DNA of 64,000 nucleotides, from positions 40,372 through 104,371 of the forward strand of contig QANT01007840.1 in NCBI GenBank assembly GCA_003254885.1. Direction: 5' to 3'. The notes beneath the pieces were generated by a model. It was not told the DNA's origin and made no database searches. It saw nothing but the letters and a program-made list of their open reading frames with translations. This document shows positions 11,293 through 24,134 of this stretch, piece after piece. A program made the position numbers and the translations under genes. This DNA comes from Purshia tridentata. Its lineage: Eukaryota > Streptophyta > Magnoliopsida > Rosales > Rosaceae. The stretch's first letter is position 1. The number at the start of each line of letters is the position of its first letter.

Positions 11293-13072
11293 GGGAGGCA
11301 ATTGATGTTCAGTATTTTGACCATGGTGTACAGTGCGGTGGTGTGTCCAGAAACTCACGATGTTTCGCAGTTCTAGATTTTGAATGTTTATATAAATAAG
11401 ATCTATTTTGGGGATTGCTGGAGATCTTATAACTGTTGCTGCCGGCATTGTAAAGAATGTTTTTTAAGTAATGGAATATTTATTTTCTCTTATATAGATA
11501 AGATATCGCCACGTCGGGTGATTTTCTCTAATTAGACATTTAGACTGAATCTGGACCATCCATTCATTCCAAGAGCTACGAGTGAGGACTTTTTTGTAAC
11601 TGATTGTGTCTACGTTAACCCAGGAGTGAACTGAAGGTGTTTGTTGGTTTGAAGTATCGGATGTGGGGATCTTGCAGGCAGCTTTGCATGTGTGCCATGT
11701 GCTTGGATGATGATTCAGATTGACTCCAACTAAGTAGCTTACATCGTGTGTGAATGGATCAGAAATTTTTTCATATTAATTGCTTACTACCCATCCTTTC
11801 ATGTGCTTTGGTGGGTAAGAGTTTGAAAAGGAAGCTGTGCATGCAAAGAAGAGAAGCAGAGCTGAGATAAGAACTGTGACATGGGAATGTAGCTTTTGGT
11901 GCAAACAGCCATTTTCCTCTATTAGAATGACGACCTTCTACTCATGCAGTTGAGCCTTCACAACCCTTTGGTTTCTTATGTTATATGCTGCACCATCCAA
12001 AAATTTTTATATTATATGGTTAATGTTCGCTCTGAAGGTGAAGCGCCTGTTCTATGATTCGTTCACTGTACTTTTCCTTTGCTTAAACTGGCTCACATAC
12101 CTCCATGGCAAAGTTTCATTTTGGGTTCTAAGATTAACAAATCCAAAATTTTGGACTTGTGGGTTTGAGGCCAGCTGTGACAGGTCAGACATAGTTTGTG
12201 AAAACGATGGCCTTGTTAAACCCACTTTAGACTTCACAGAGTGGTTTCTTTTTTGTCTGATGTGATCAATGGAGTAGTATAACGCACGAGCATAACACAC
12301 TACTTCACTAACTTTTATTATTAGATTCAAAGTTTCATCATCCTCTGACAACCCAATTTCCAAAAACCCTGATCTAGCAAGCATCAACCAAAGTACCAAA
12401 CCAAATGTTCTTGACCAGGCTCCCAAGTTGGAGTCTTGAACTTGAACATGTCTTGTTCTCATTGCTTTTAATTTACATTTTTAAATTTAATTTTCTTGAT
12501 CAAATTTAAACCCTTTTTTGAACCATATTCATATTGCTAATGGTAACTGAATCATTAGTGATTGTAGGAAGCATACCATTACCAGCCAGAGGCGGCAAGT
12601 AGCAGTAAACCACAATTCCACAAGGCGACAAATTGCAGCAGTTCCCAGGTGCGGCGTTCGGCGGAAAATATAAACTTTATTCAAACCCCAAAATCAAACT
12701 TCAACATATTAAAAAACTTGTTAATCAAACTCAGTAAGCATTAATCAGCCACAGTGTAAAAATGTATTAAACTAAGTTGCACAAGGCCTTTAAAGTAGTA
12801 GACCCACAATTGCATAAACCATTATGAAATGTCTCCTCAGAACCCTACACACAGACCTTCCATGTCCCCCCCTTCACATCTCTTATAACTTATAAGACAC
12901 CCCCCTTTATGTTTCTCAATGCCCCACTTTCTCCTCTCCCAACCCCATTACCCCAAAGTCCTTATATGCACCATTTCCTAGTGTGCTCGTGTGCCTCAAT
13001 ATTAATTTTTATCACTCTCTGACTCTGTCATTCACTCTCGGCCATTTCACTTTCTCCTCTGTCTCTGCAGCC
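11293..13072. other. Spacer between PARP1 and the LBD16-like gene
   Basis: Contains the PARP1 3' UTR and the LBD16-like promoter. No convincing ORF or RNA gene seen. A TGTCTC auxin-response-type core sits at 12830-12835, about 240 bp before the LBD16-like ATG, and TATA-like sequence lies near 12960. The CT-rich leader (13030-13070) directly precedes the ATG. Confidence 0.5.
12830..12835 (+). promoter_or_regulatory. TGTCTC auxin-response-type core upstream of LBD16-like gene
   Basis: A hexamer matching the canonical AuxRE core bound by ARF factors. Arabidopsis LBD16 is a known ARF7/ARF19 target, so the location is suggestive. A single hexamer is weak evidence on its own. Confidence 0.35.
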
Positions 13073-14094
13073 ATGGCTTCTGGGACTGCCAGCACTGGCA
13101 ATAACACTGGCACTACTACTAGCACTGGGTCTCCTTGTGGAGCATGCAAGTTTCTGAGGAGAAAGTGTGCCTCTGACTGCATATTTGCACCTTATTTTTG
13201 CTCTGAGCAGGGACCTGCTCGCTTTGCCGCCATTCATAAAGTGTTTGGTGCTAGCAATGTGTCCAAGTTGTTGTTGCATGTCCCTGTTCATGATCGCTGT
13301 GAAGCTGTTGTCACAATTGCCTATGAAGCTCAAGCAAGGATTAGAGACCCTGTTTATGGATGTGTCGCTCACATTTTTGCCTTGCAACAACAGGTACTGC
13401 TTCATATTCTTATTCTTCTTGTTCTTGATCCAAACCTATTTTGCACACTCATATTCTTCAATCTTCAGCTGATCAAGCGAACCCTTTTCTTTTTTGTTTG
13501 AATCAAGCCAACCCTTTTCTTTTTTTGTTGAATTGAGCCACCTCTTTTCATTTTTGGTTGAATCAAGCCAACCCTATTCTTTTTTGGTTGAAATAAGCCA
13601 ACCCTTTTCTTTTTTGGTTGAATTATGCTAACCCTTTTCGTATCCATGTCTAACATTTCATTCATTCATGAACTTTCTGAAACTTTCTGAATTTATGTCT
13701 TCCACCAACAAGTTTTCAATGCACAAACAATTTCTAATCTTTGGTGTGGTTTCATTTATAGGTGGCATGTTTGCAAGCACAGTTGATGCAAGTAAAGGCT
13801 CAAGTGGCTCATCAAAACCTTATTGATTCACGGAACACAGATAATCAGTGGCAGGGGAATGTGAATGGAGTCACAAACTTTCCAAGTTATCAGAACAATT
13901 ACATGAACCCTATCTCCCCTCAGAGCTCTCTGGAGTCCATTGACCACAACAGTGATACGTCCATGAATTATATGCAGGAAATACAGAGCAGCAGAGACGA
14001 GTTCTTATTCCAGCAAGCTTGTTCAAAGAAAAGACCATACAATTGTGATTTGGGTGAGCTTCAAGCACTGGCCCTCAGAATGATGAGGAACTGA
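13073..14094 (+). CDS. LBD16: LOB-domain transcription factor, LBD16-like
   Basis: Plant-specific DNA-binding regulator of the class I LOB family; Arabidopsis LBD16 acts downstream of auxin in lateral-root initiation. Two exons, 13073-13393 and 13762-14094, with the family's usual single intron directly after the codons for FALQQQ; 217 aa. Visible domain parts: a Ser/Thr/Gly-rich N-terminus, the C block CX2CX6CX3C (CGAC...C...C, residues about 24-38), the GAS block ([17 protein letters not shown]), the YEAQAR helix and a leucine-zipper-like stretch crossing the intron ([20 protein letters not shown]). N-terminal [19 protein letters not shown] and the [20 protein letters not shown] helix fit LBD16 better than the LBD29 copies downstream. 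The ATG at 13073 is the first in the transcribed CT-rich leader. Its ordinary neighbours in Arabidopsis are also an LBD gene and a lipase (recollection). Confidence 0.92.
13472..13640. repeat. 30-bp minisatellite inside the LBD16-like intron
   Basis: About 5.5 diverged copies of a 30-bp unit (core AAGCCAACCCTTTTCTTTTT plus GGTTGAATC) in exact 30-bp register from 13472 to 13640. It occupies nearly half of the 368-bp intron. Because 30 is a multiple of three, it produces an artefactual minus-strand ORF of ten-residue repeats. Confidence 0.92.
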
Positions 14095-14267
14095 ATGAAT
14101 GTGATCCAATATATCATGTTTCTTAATTTCAAGAAGAATATGACGGTGGTGGTCTTCAGATCATGCATGTGCTAAAGCCTAAATGATGATGTATATACTG
14201 AGCTTGTCTTCTTGTTAGAAGAAAAACAAATTAGCGCAATTAATTGATGATAAAATCTAAAATAGAC

Positions 14268-14299
<32 letters not shown>

Positions 14300-17200
14300 A
14301 CTAGAATTATAATTTTTTACCATAAAAGCAATGTACTTTAAGTACATATATAGATTACTAGGGTAATTAACTTTAATTGAATGAAGATAATGTAGTTTTT
14401 ACTGAGTGACAATAATAGAGTACACCATGCACATTGACATTACTGAAGAAAAACCTTGAAATCTGGCTAATCTTGAATTGTACGTTAAGTACATCTTTAT
14501 ATATAAATTCAACAATAAAACGTTTCATGGAGGCTTATAGCTCACTCCCTATTTCTCCATCTTCTTCATGAGACTTAAGTCAATGTTTTCTTGTTAGATG
14601 GATTTATACCATAGAGAGAATTCTAGCAAACTTTACTTTGAGTATCATTTTGATTTAAGAACTTGTTTTTGAATTTTATAGTCCACAAACTTTCATTTGT
14701 GTATCATTTTAGTTCATTCCCGTCAATTTCCTCTATATTTACATCATTTGTATTCATATATAAATATATATATATATATCACGTTGGGAAAAGAAAGAAA
14801 GGTTGAATTACTATTTTTACCTTTCAAAAGTGGCTTACATTCTTGATACATAAATAAAATTGACGAGAAAAGTAGATGAAATTAACGGAATGGACTTAAG
14901 TGATATATGAGTGAAAATTCACGGACTATAGAATTCAAAAAATAAGTTCGCATACCAAAATAATACTAAAGGTAAAGTTCGAGAATCATTGTTGACATTT
15001 GCCCTTATATCATATTATTGGCAAAAATAATAATAATAATAATAATAATAACATAACTGTTCAATTTGCATATCTAGATAATTTATTAATCAACTCAAGT
15101 GAATGTGAATGCATGTATGATTTAGTAAGAAATAAACAAATAGTCTCCTTTCTAATAAAATATTGCATTGATCGATATGCAAAGGCATATCTAGCATATG
15201 GTTAATAATATTCCTAGGAATCCCAAGATTATTTGTTTAATCTTTTCCTCTTAACCAGTTAAGATATGATTAATTGGTCCAGCTGTCCTTGATAATCACG
15301 ATTAAATAGAGAAAAAAGAAAACAAATATTACCCATGTTTATGTAGCATACATGTGCTTAATAACACTAAATAGTTGTAAATGTTAAAGTCTTGAATGGG
15401 ATACATCCCCTATGGAGCTAGGGTTTGAAATGATGAGTTTGCTTTGAAAATTATCAATCATCTCACAAAATGGTGATTAATTAGGGGAAGATCAAGTGAA
15501 TGCTATGATTTGTAGTTAAAGGGTAAACACACACACACGCCTACCCTTGAGCCTGGAGGTAAGGACCTTTACACGGACCCCACTTACTAGGTTCACCTAA
15601 CATTAGTACTCTAATCTAATTTTAATATTATCACTAACTATGATTTTGTATTCCTATATATAGACAAAGTGTCCCCTTGATTGAATGCACACACCTACAT
15701 CATTAGTTACTACCTCGGCACTACTTTCATTTGTCAAACCCAATTAAGCAAAATGTTTGGTTCTCCAAAATTCTTGCATTTAAACCAAAATTTAATCTTA
15801 ACTGAAACTGTCTACCTATCTTTCCCCATATATGGAAAGGTGTTCATAAAATCATATTATCACCAGCATATAATTAAATATTAGCGTTTGAATCTTGCAT
15901 TAATTATAAGATTATACACGACCTTTTCACTAATAAATCACCAAATAAATATCAAAATTTCGTCTATAAAATTAAACTTAATTAAAACCATTTGTACCAC
16001 AAATACCACTGGACTAAATAATTATTGAGTAATCTGAAAATCCAATGAGTCTTCAATGAATTAAAAAATAAAGTTACAAGATATAAATACAAAAAAAAGA
16101 AGGCCAGGTTCATGGTGAAGAATAAATAATTAATAGTAGTCAAGCTCAAGGCACATTAAGTAGATAAATTAATCAATTTTCATTTGTTGGGGCCTACAAC
16201 TGTGGCGTAGAAATAAACAAAAGACGAGCCAGTCCAGTCAAGCGGCCTGTAACCACTTTCATACTTTGTCTCTGCCTCTTTGGCATTAAAAAATTGCATT
16301 GTTGAAAAATAATAGAAATTATATAATATATGGACCAACCAATACAACATATGTACATCGACCTCTCCACTCCATATATCATCACTTGCACTTACAAAAA
16401 GTAATTAATATTCCAAATACCATTTAATAAAATGGGTGATGAGCGATCATTGAATGTGAGTAGTTCAAATTACAGAAAGCTATTACAAAAAAGGTGAATT
16501 AATAAGAACCAAAAAGAAGGAAGACAAGAACAATTGAACTTTGAAAGAAAATATATAATAATAAAAAAACCTAAAGGAGAAGAGCTTCAATGTGTGGTCT
16601 CTTTCTTAAAAGGAGAAGTGAAGGAGGCATGGTATGTGCTACGAACTTGACAAATGCTTTCCTCACTCTCTCTTAAATGATTTGACCTTCAATTTTTCTC
16701 ATCACATTTCTAATTATTTTTCAAAATCTTTATACACAGAAAATTTTTAACATTCCAATAATCATGTACATTCTCATAAGTGTCATTAGCATCGGCTTAC
16801 GTTGTTGCAATGTTACTGCCGTCAAAGTAATGATGCTTCTCATAACAGAATCAAGCCAACGCTTGTTAAGATCGAATTAGACGAACACTGATCATGATCA
16901 AATCAGACGTACACTTGTCATGACCAAATTAAATTATAACGGTCATGGCTTGATTTCTTTTCTTTTGTAAGTAATTTTTAAAAGTTGTTTTTTATAAGGC
17001 TAAATATTAATGGGTGAAAGAGAAGATGAAATTTATTGAGGAAAAGAAGAAAAAAGAAAAATTAGATAAAAGAGTTTAAAATATTGGAGTTGTGAAGTGA
17101 GCTAAAGAAAGGCATGAGGGGACACTGCCTTTGGGCCGTTGGGGTTTAAAAATAAATAAGAAAAATTTGACTGTTGACTATGACCACACGTGCAATTGTA

Positions 17201-18246
17201 AGCCATTGGATCATAGGGATCAGTGACAGTAACTGGAGGTGGGGATTTGTATAATTTGACTTTTACAAGTGCGTGCCGCTCTGCTTAAAAGAAAAGCATT
17301 ATTGATGCTGTTTTTTTGTGACAAAGAAAAAGGGGGCAAAATAAAGAAGAAACAAGTTTGGCTTGGTTTGGTTGTTTGGCAAGTACTTTTTGTATGTTGT
17401 TTTAATAAACAATGCAAAATATGATTTAAGATCATTGAGCTGTGTGCTGCGTCTTATGCGAAAATGACCAATCTTTGTTGCATACTTTGGAGGGTTTTTT
17501 CAGACTCAACTTTTGTATGGTTCACTAAAGTTGCAATGTGCATAATTTTGTCTCCCAAATGTAAAGAAATGAACAAAACCTCATCAATATGTTTTTGTCT
17601 AACAAAGGGTTTTTGAAGCCTAATATTATCAAGCGCTCGGCACCTTCATCGAGCCCTTGGGAGGATCCACCCAACGTTGGATGCCAAAACACACGGAACA
17701 AACATAACGTGAGCTTTATTTGTATAAAGTGGACCTATTTGATATTACAAACTTTTAAATAAGTTTTATTTGTACAAAAAGTCTAAAAATAGAGTTTAGA
17801 GTAATTTACTTTAAATTATAAAATAATGCATTGATTTTAAAAGATATAATAGAAATTTTATTATAGAACATATTCATTAATTTAAACAGGTATATGGAAT
17901 GTGCCGGAGAATTTTGTGATCGCTCCCGTTTGGAGTGAGTAGTTGACCTAAAATTGGTCATATCATATGGAGGTTGGATCGGCAGTTTTATGGGCTTTGA
18001 TGGTGACCTTGCATGAGGTGGAGAAGTTGGGCCACATATGGTATCATCTCTGTGGTCTGGGGAGCTTTAACTACAGAAGCAGACCCAATTAAAAAAGAAA
18101 CTCAGATATATAGTTCAGGTTAAGTCCTATCTCAACAAAACATTGGAAGGAGTCTCAAATAAATAAGAAATATAACAATTATATATATTGGTTTTATGCT
18201 GGCCTGATCAACATATATACAGTTCCAGCAATTAATCTATATATAT

Positions 18247-18308
18247 GATAGAAGATACAAATATCGAGTTCTTTTTTTTTTCTTCTTCTTCTACTTCCAT
18301 TTTCGGGC
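18247..18308 (-). repeat. Dispersed repeat copy 1 (shared with 19848-19892)
   Basis: On the plus strand the shared core is AGAAGATACAAATATCGAGTTC, a T/C-rich stretch and TTTTCGGGCA; the second copy has the same order with AGAAGATGCAAATATCAAGTTC. (Cores listed with one or two differences.) In the minus-strand reading both give the residues ELDICIFY/LELDICIFY. The origin is not recognised. Confidence 0.55.
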
Positions 18309-18665
18309 ATGCTTGTAGGATTGACCACTTGAGCTCCTTCTGGTTCTGGGGTTTTGGTTAGGGTTGGCCTTTGGGGGAGGTAGATTGGGAAGTTTTTCTG
18401 TCGTTTGTTGCCGCCTGTTGTCGTTTTTATCAGTTTGGGCTCTGCCTTGTTGGGCTTGCTTTTTGTTGTTACTTCGGCCAACTTTATGCGGACCCAGAAA
18501 AAATAAAAAATTATTATTATTTATTTATTTATTAGAGGCTAACCAGCCTCCAATCCTATCTGAAAAAAAGAAACAACATGGGCAAACTAGTAATCTACAT
18601 ATGAAAGAGCTTACTTAAGTATTGATTTTGTATACAATTTCCATAGCCTTATATTAACGCGTTCT

Positions 18666-18667
<2 letters not shown>

Positions 18668-18730
<63 letters not shown>
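18668..18730. repeat. 63-nt poly-T run next to an ambiguous base
   Basis: An uninterrupted T tract followed seven bases later by an N at 18738, the only ambiguous base I noticed in the window. Either a retroposon tail in minus orientation or an assembly/homopolymer problem; the length should not be trusted. Confidence 0.85.
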
Positions 18731-18731
<1 letters not shown>

Positions 18732-19847
18732 TTACATNATGGCTTTACTTGTGATCCAATAATTTGCAGCCAAGCAACAGCTCGTAATGTATCATCAATT
18801 TTGGTGGAAGGTTATTTGCCTTCAAATGGCTATTAATTAATATACAACTAAGCAACACATCAGCTACATGATGATATATATATATAAGTCAAGGATTAAG
18901 AAATTAATAGTATACATATATATACAGAATAGTCTATAGCTAAAAATACACCAATTAACTCATGATTTAATGATATTTCTCTCTAAAATGTTGAAAATGC
19001 TGCTGGGGCGAAAACAAAGAAGTCTAGCTAATAAGTATCGACAGTTACCTAATTAAGCAATTATACACCTGAAATTTAATTGAATTGTGATGCATATGCC
19101 TGAAAAACAAAGTATTTAATCTAGTCAGTAATCCTTCTGGGGTTTATTTGGGCAAGAAACTAGTACAGAACCACTTCCCCATTTTATGGAAACTTTCACA
19201 ATTTAAGTAGTACATGCAAATATATAATATCATCAATCAGCTTTGTAACCCATGAAACTTGGGGTGGACTTGGCATTATGTTCGACATGAAAGTAAAAGA
19301 TGGCTCAGATTAACTATGCATATATATATATGGAAAACAAATATATACATGCACAATTATTCACCCAAATATATATATATATATATACACACACATAAAC
19401 AATTCAGAATGTATATATATATAGTTAGGGTTAGGGTTTTCAACAGTAGTAGGTAGCTAGATAACATCATGTTCATGCTGCATTGCTGCTAATTATAAGT
19501 AGCAGATCGATAATTAAAGTTATCGCAAAATAATTTAGTTCAATTTTTCAGACCAAATCCTGATTCGAGAATTAAACCAGAAAAGAGCGGTAATTAACAT
19601 ATATGTACTGTAAGTTCACCATATACTACTACAAATAACATAAAACAGATTTTGCTCTAGCTAGCAGTCTAGTATACGTACTACACTACCACTGAGGAAT
19701 ATTAAAGTCTATAAGAATCAGATCATAAACATTTTGAAGAGAGCTAGCAGCAGTACTCTACTACTCTGGAAGGCCTCTCACATAAATAACAAGCATAATA
19801 TATATAAATATATATTTATACACATATACTGTCGGGAGATTCTGAAC

Positions 19848-19892
19848 ATAGAAGATGCAAATATCAAGTTCTAAATTTTTCGTTTTCGGGCA
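19848..19892 (-). repeat. Dispersed repeat copy 2 (shared with 18247-18308)
   Basis: Second copy of the short sequence described at 18247-18308, ending in TTTTCGGGCA. It lies 1.6 kb away in the same orientation. Confidence 0.55.
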
Positions 19893-21031
19893 ATGTGTGG
19901 TTTTAAGATATATATATATATATATGGTTTGCAAGAAATAAAACAATATATCAAAAATACATAGGGAAGGAAAAAAATGAACAATTTGGACTTCCACTCC
20001 AAGTTCCAATAACATATATATAACAAGAATAGAAAGACTTTTAGTTTTATTGGGATCAGAGATATTTCTAAATTTGAGGTTCCTCCTCATGTTATAATAC
20101 CCCAAATTTTGAGACAAAATTTCAGATGTTCATACTTTCGTAAACTAGCAGTCATTAAGTATATATATACTTATCAACTATTTTTCTTACATAATATTCA
20201 GTAAAAGGAAAAAAATTAAGAAAGAAAAGTGGGCTAACATGTAGATCGATATATAGCTAGTAACTAGCAAGAGTTATAAACAATAACAAGGAAATGATCA
20301 TCCGCATGCTTGAGGTGAAGTCACCGGTTGAAATATATAATCACATATTTCAGTGTGAGTAAAGAATTGCATATAGCTAGCTGGCTAGCTAGCTCAGCTA
20401 GTTGCACCAGTAAATCTTCAAGTAGTAGTATTAAATTTCTACTTCTCATCATTGATTGTATACATTAAGCAATATATATTGGAAAACAGAATATTCTCTA
20501 TAGTCTAGTAGTACTAATCAGTACTTTATCTTTATATTCATGAGAATGAGACAATATCCAATTACACCTTGCAAAATAGATAATTAATTTGCCATTGCAA
20601 CCTAGCTATGAGGTTTATATTTGAAGTGCGTTAGTGGGGGAGAGTAGTATCGGCAAAGCGAACTACAGGTCAAAAATTTAGGTCTACATTAGGTCCAATA
20701 AACAATCAAGAAAACTTATTAGCTCAATCAGAATCAAATCTATTCAGTTTTGTCAGAGAAATGCAGTACTAGTATATTATTCTACTAATATCAAAAATTA
20801 CAATATATATAGCTTAAAAATATAATCGGTAGGGTTTCCAAATGTATAAACATTAATTATTTCTAGGGTTCATATCATCATATTCCTAGCTAGCTTAACT
20901 AGAGAGCAACAAATATTAAGTAATCAAAGTGCATGAGTGGCAATTCAAAACTGACGCAGTCATTTTAATTAACTGATCATGATATGTAGAACTCTTGCAC
21001 TGATATGTCATCAGGCCCATCGATGATCACC

Positions 21032-21855
21032 TCATGAATAATGCTCGTAGCTGAAAGCCATTGATTGAAGTTCATCAGCATCATGAAAACCCCATTGCCT
21101 GTTGTTGCTGTTTGTTTGCATCTCATAAGAAGACATGGATCGATTAGAACAACCCTCTTCAAAGCTGCCATATGATGACACATTCTCATCCGGCTTCACT
21201 GAATTTTCATAACTACTCCCGAAGGAGTTTGAATTCATAGTATTATTTCCGTTCTCATAGTATGATGTTGTTCCACTTCTATTGATAGGGTTTGAACTGA
21301 ATTGGGGCACTGTGTTTGATGAATTTTCTAGCTCATGAAACCAACTCTGTTGGACTTCTGTCAATTTTTCATCATTAGGGTTTGCTACAGAGCCATTGAC
21401 AAAGCAGCTCTGGCCTGCTGCTTGATCCCTCAGGGAAGCTAATTGTGCTTGTAGGTTCACCACCTGAAAAGTTTAAAACAAAATTAACCATATATTCTTC
21501 AATTAATGAATTGAATTTATAAAAAGTACTAATTAAACAGAATTAGGTCAACTATATTAAGGGTATAATACTATACCTGTTGTTGGAGGGCAAATATATG
21601 TGAAACACAGCCATAAATGGGATCTTGGAGCCTGGCTTGAGCTTCATATGAGATTGTCACCGCAGCTTCACACCGGTCACTCACCGGCAGGTGAGTCAGC
21701 AGCTTCGACACATTGCTTGCCCCGAAAACCTTGTGAATAGCTGCGAAATGGGTAGCACCCTGTTCATGGCAGAAATAAGGTGCAAAAATGCAACCTCTCA
21801 CACATTTTCTTCTCAAGAACTTGCAGGCTCCACAAGGAGAACCAGAACCGGCCAT
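21032..21855 (-). CDS. LBD29: LOB-domain transcription factor, LBD29/LBD17-like (copy A)
   Basis: Auxin-pathway LOB-domain regulator. Exon 1 is 21855-21577 (93 codons) and exon 2 is 21463-21032; 236 aa. The short N-terminus [18 protein letters not shown] leads straight into the C block (CX2CX6CX3C), then [20 protein letters not shown], the GAS block, the [17 protein letters not shown] helix and the zipper-like [20 protein letters not shown], which spans the family intron. The [10 protein letters not shown] and SDRCEAA signatures match the LBD29/LBD17 group. The C-terminal half is Ser/Asn-rich with the ending [18 protein letters not shown], typical of an activation region. The gene is transcribed toward the LBD16-like gene. 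It is a tandem paralogue of the gene at 28647-29449, with shared promoter sequence. Confidence 0.92.
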
Positions 21856-22190
21856 CTTGAGATGATGATCTTTAATTTGGGTTTGGGTTTGGGAGGTTTT
21901 GAGGGTAATTTAGTTAATTTTGCTCTCTAATTAGCTTAGCTCAGTTGGGTTTGTTTGTGCTCAGCATTATCATCAACACCATGTTTATAAACACTAGAGG
22001 AAGAGTGGAGATGATGATAAAATAATGAATTATTAATTGCATAGGGTTCCCTTAATGGGCTACATAATTCATTATTTTTTTCGCTTTAGAGGCGGCCTCT
22101 TTCACCTTCCATATATCTTATATATTTTTATACTCTCAGTCTCTCATATTAGATTGATAGATTCCACTATACATCCTTATACGACAAAAC

Positions 22191-22211
22191 AGCTATCACA
22201 AACCAAACCCA
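22191..22211 (-). promoter_or_regulatory. Proximal promoter block shared by both LBD29-like copies (A)
   Basis: AGCTATCACAAACCAAACCC plus one further base is identical to 29801-29821. It sits 336 bp upstream of the copy A start codon and 352 bp upstream of copy B's. A second shared stretch at 22041-22063 (GGTTCCCTTAATGGGCTACA) matches 29650-29672. Identity in otherwise diverged spacer suggests a retained regulatory element. Confidence 0.6.
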
Positions 22212-24056
22212 TTAGTTTCTATTTGTTTGGTTATTGGATCTATTTTTATTAACTTCATTATATTCTATATATGAGTGTAGTAATGCATGCCCTTATATTT
22301 GATAACCGAAGCTACATTTAACTCGTGGTCGAATGTAAGAAAAATATAAGATATTGAGGTAAAACTAGCTAGGTAGGCAGTAATTAATACATGTAGATTG
22401 TAGAGTAACATTATCAAACAAAACTTTATTTAAACAAACCTATCTGCAAAGAGAGCATTTGTATAAATCTATATATATATATATATAGAGACAGGTTCAG
22501 AAGCTGATGTCCTGAACAGTAAAACAATATTATTATTCTTAATATTTTCACCTCGTTAGCTAGATGGAAAGAATAATTCTACACCCTAATTAAAGTCATA
22601 AATCTCGTCGGAATTCGAAATAAAAAACTTAAATAAAAACACCAAAAAATATATATATTGTCATTTGCACATATAGAATATATATATATATATATATGTC
22701 GTTGAAATAATAAATAATTCATAAGAGTTCATATCGAGTCGAACACTCCAGTATTAGCTAAATTAATAATGTAGGAAAATGTCATAAACCAAATTTACAT
22801 TATTAGCTATATATTAGTTTAAAGTTTAAACTGTCCAATGGTACTTGTCTCCCCATATCTGAAGAGTACGTCCAAATTCCAATACTCCCTCCCCAAATTA
22901 AAATTATATATATATTTGTTCAGAAAAAAAAAAAAAAGAAGAAGCTGGTATATATTGAATTGTACATGTGTAAGGGCTAGGGGTATTTAAATCGGAGCAA
23001 AGTAACTGTACCCGACAGAATTGTGGTCATGAGGTCATTTGACAAACTCAAATCATTAAGTATTTAATTAGCTGGATCAGAAAGAATTAATTAACCCAGG
23101 TTAAAGATATTAGCTAGATCGAACTACTGGCCCCTCTTTAAATATTATTATATATACAGAAATGAGCTACACAAGTATATATTTTCAATATAATTAGTAC
23201 GGAGAGTTGCACAAATGGAGAACATTGTTAATCAGATCCAATAAGTGTTCAATTTATTGAATGTCGATGTGCCAATGTACGTGGTTTTTAATTTATTAAT
23301 GGATTCATTGTATTATACATTTATATAATCAAATCGTAGGTACGTGAAGGGAGCAGAGAAAGAAACAGAAAACAAAGCATATTCGAAGAATGAATGCAAC
23401 AAGAGATAATGACACTGGAATAATGCAACACACTTGAATTGATACCCTGGGGCGCCAAGCATGCACAAATGTTAGGAAGAGATAAAGGGGATATCTCCTT
23501 CTAGCTTGCTCAATTTTCTAATGATGCATTTGTTTAAGTCATGGAGTCACGGTTTGTCTGAGGCTCTTAACAATAGTGTATATATAAATCATTAACTATT
23601 CTTATTTAATCATAATCACTTTTGTTTGTCACCCATAGCTACTAACATGTAGACCTGTACTTTAGCCCCACATCCCTAACTTAATAATGACACCCCACCT
23701 TAATTAAATTCTTAAATACCAAATACCCTCCTCTTTTCCTGTTCCCCTTTTAGTTTCTTTTTATCAATTTAATTTATAATGATAATAAGGATTAAGGGTT
23801 ATTGATTACCATAGGAGATCGAATACTAAAATAGTAGAAAAAAACAGAGCTCAAAAGAAATTGATATATAATGGTGTATATGACTAATTTTTGCATAGGT
23901 TAGACGCACCATGTTTAATATCCAATGCAGTACGTTAGAGTAAAGACTAAAGTTTTCGTAAAAAAGGGTACAAAATTCACTAAAATGCAATGGACCTCAT
24001 TGGAAGGCATTAATTAACAAAATAGAGAATAACTTCCAGTCATGTACGTATTAATT

Positions 24057-24134
24057 TGTTGGCCACTTGAGCAAGGAGATAAAGTGCAAAAGGGAATGTT
24101 GGAGACAAGAAGGCATTACTATTTAATGGGATAC
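24057..24134 (-). promoter_or_regulatory. Distal conserved block with GAGACA (copy A)
   Basis: Aligns with 31368-31439 upstream of copy B: both start TTGTTGGCCACTT and both contain GAGACA (24102-24107; 31408-31413), the reverse of the TGTCTC auxin-response core, before an AATGGGA end. About 2.2 kb upstream of the copy A ATG. The function is inferred. Confidence 0.5.

Larger units (their letters stand above)
14095..21031. other. 6.9-kb spacer between LBD16-like and first LBD29-like gene
   Basis: Very AT-rich, with CT repeats (14270-14298), TA repeats (14763-14780, 19370-19386, 19908-19925), an (AAT)n run (15027-15050) and a GCTAGCTAG-rich patch (20375-20400). No ORF here looks like a protein. 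Two copies of one 45-60-bp sequence occur at 18247-18308 and 19848-19892. Contains the 3' UTRs of two convergent LBD genes at its ends. Confidence 0.5.

Noticed and set aside
12425-12443. 19-base match (TTGGAGTCTTGAACTTGAA) to PARP1 exon 16 at 9802-9820
   Set aside because: The match does not extend on either side, so a retro-copy fragment is not supported; probably chance.
13465-13665. Minus-strand ORF with [10 protein letters not shown]-like ten-residue repeats
   Set aside because: It is the reverse reading of the 30-bp minisatellite inside the LBD16-like intron; the repeat length alone keeps the frame open.
19427-19440. TTAGGGTTAGGG telomere-like sequence
   Set aside because: Only two units and not the plant heptamer TTTAGGG; not an interstitial telomere array.
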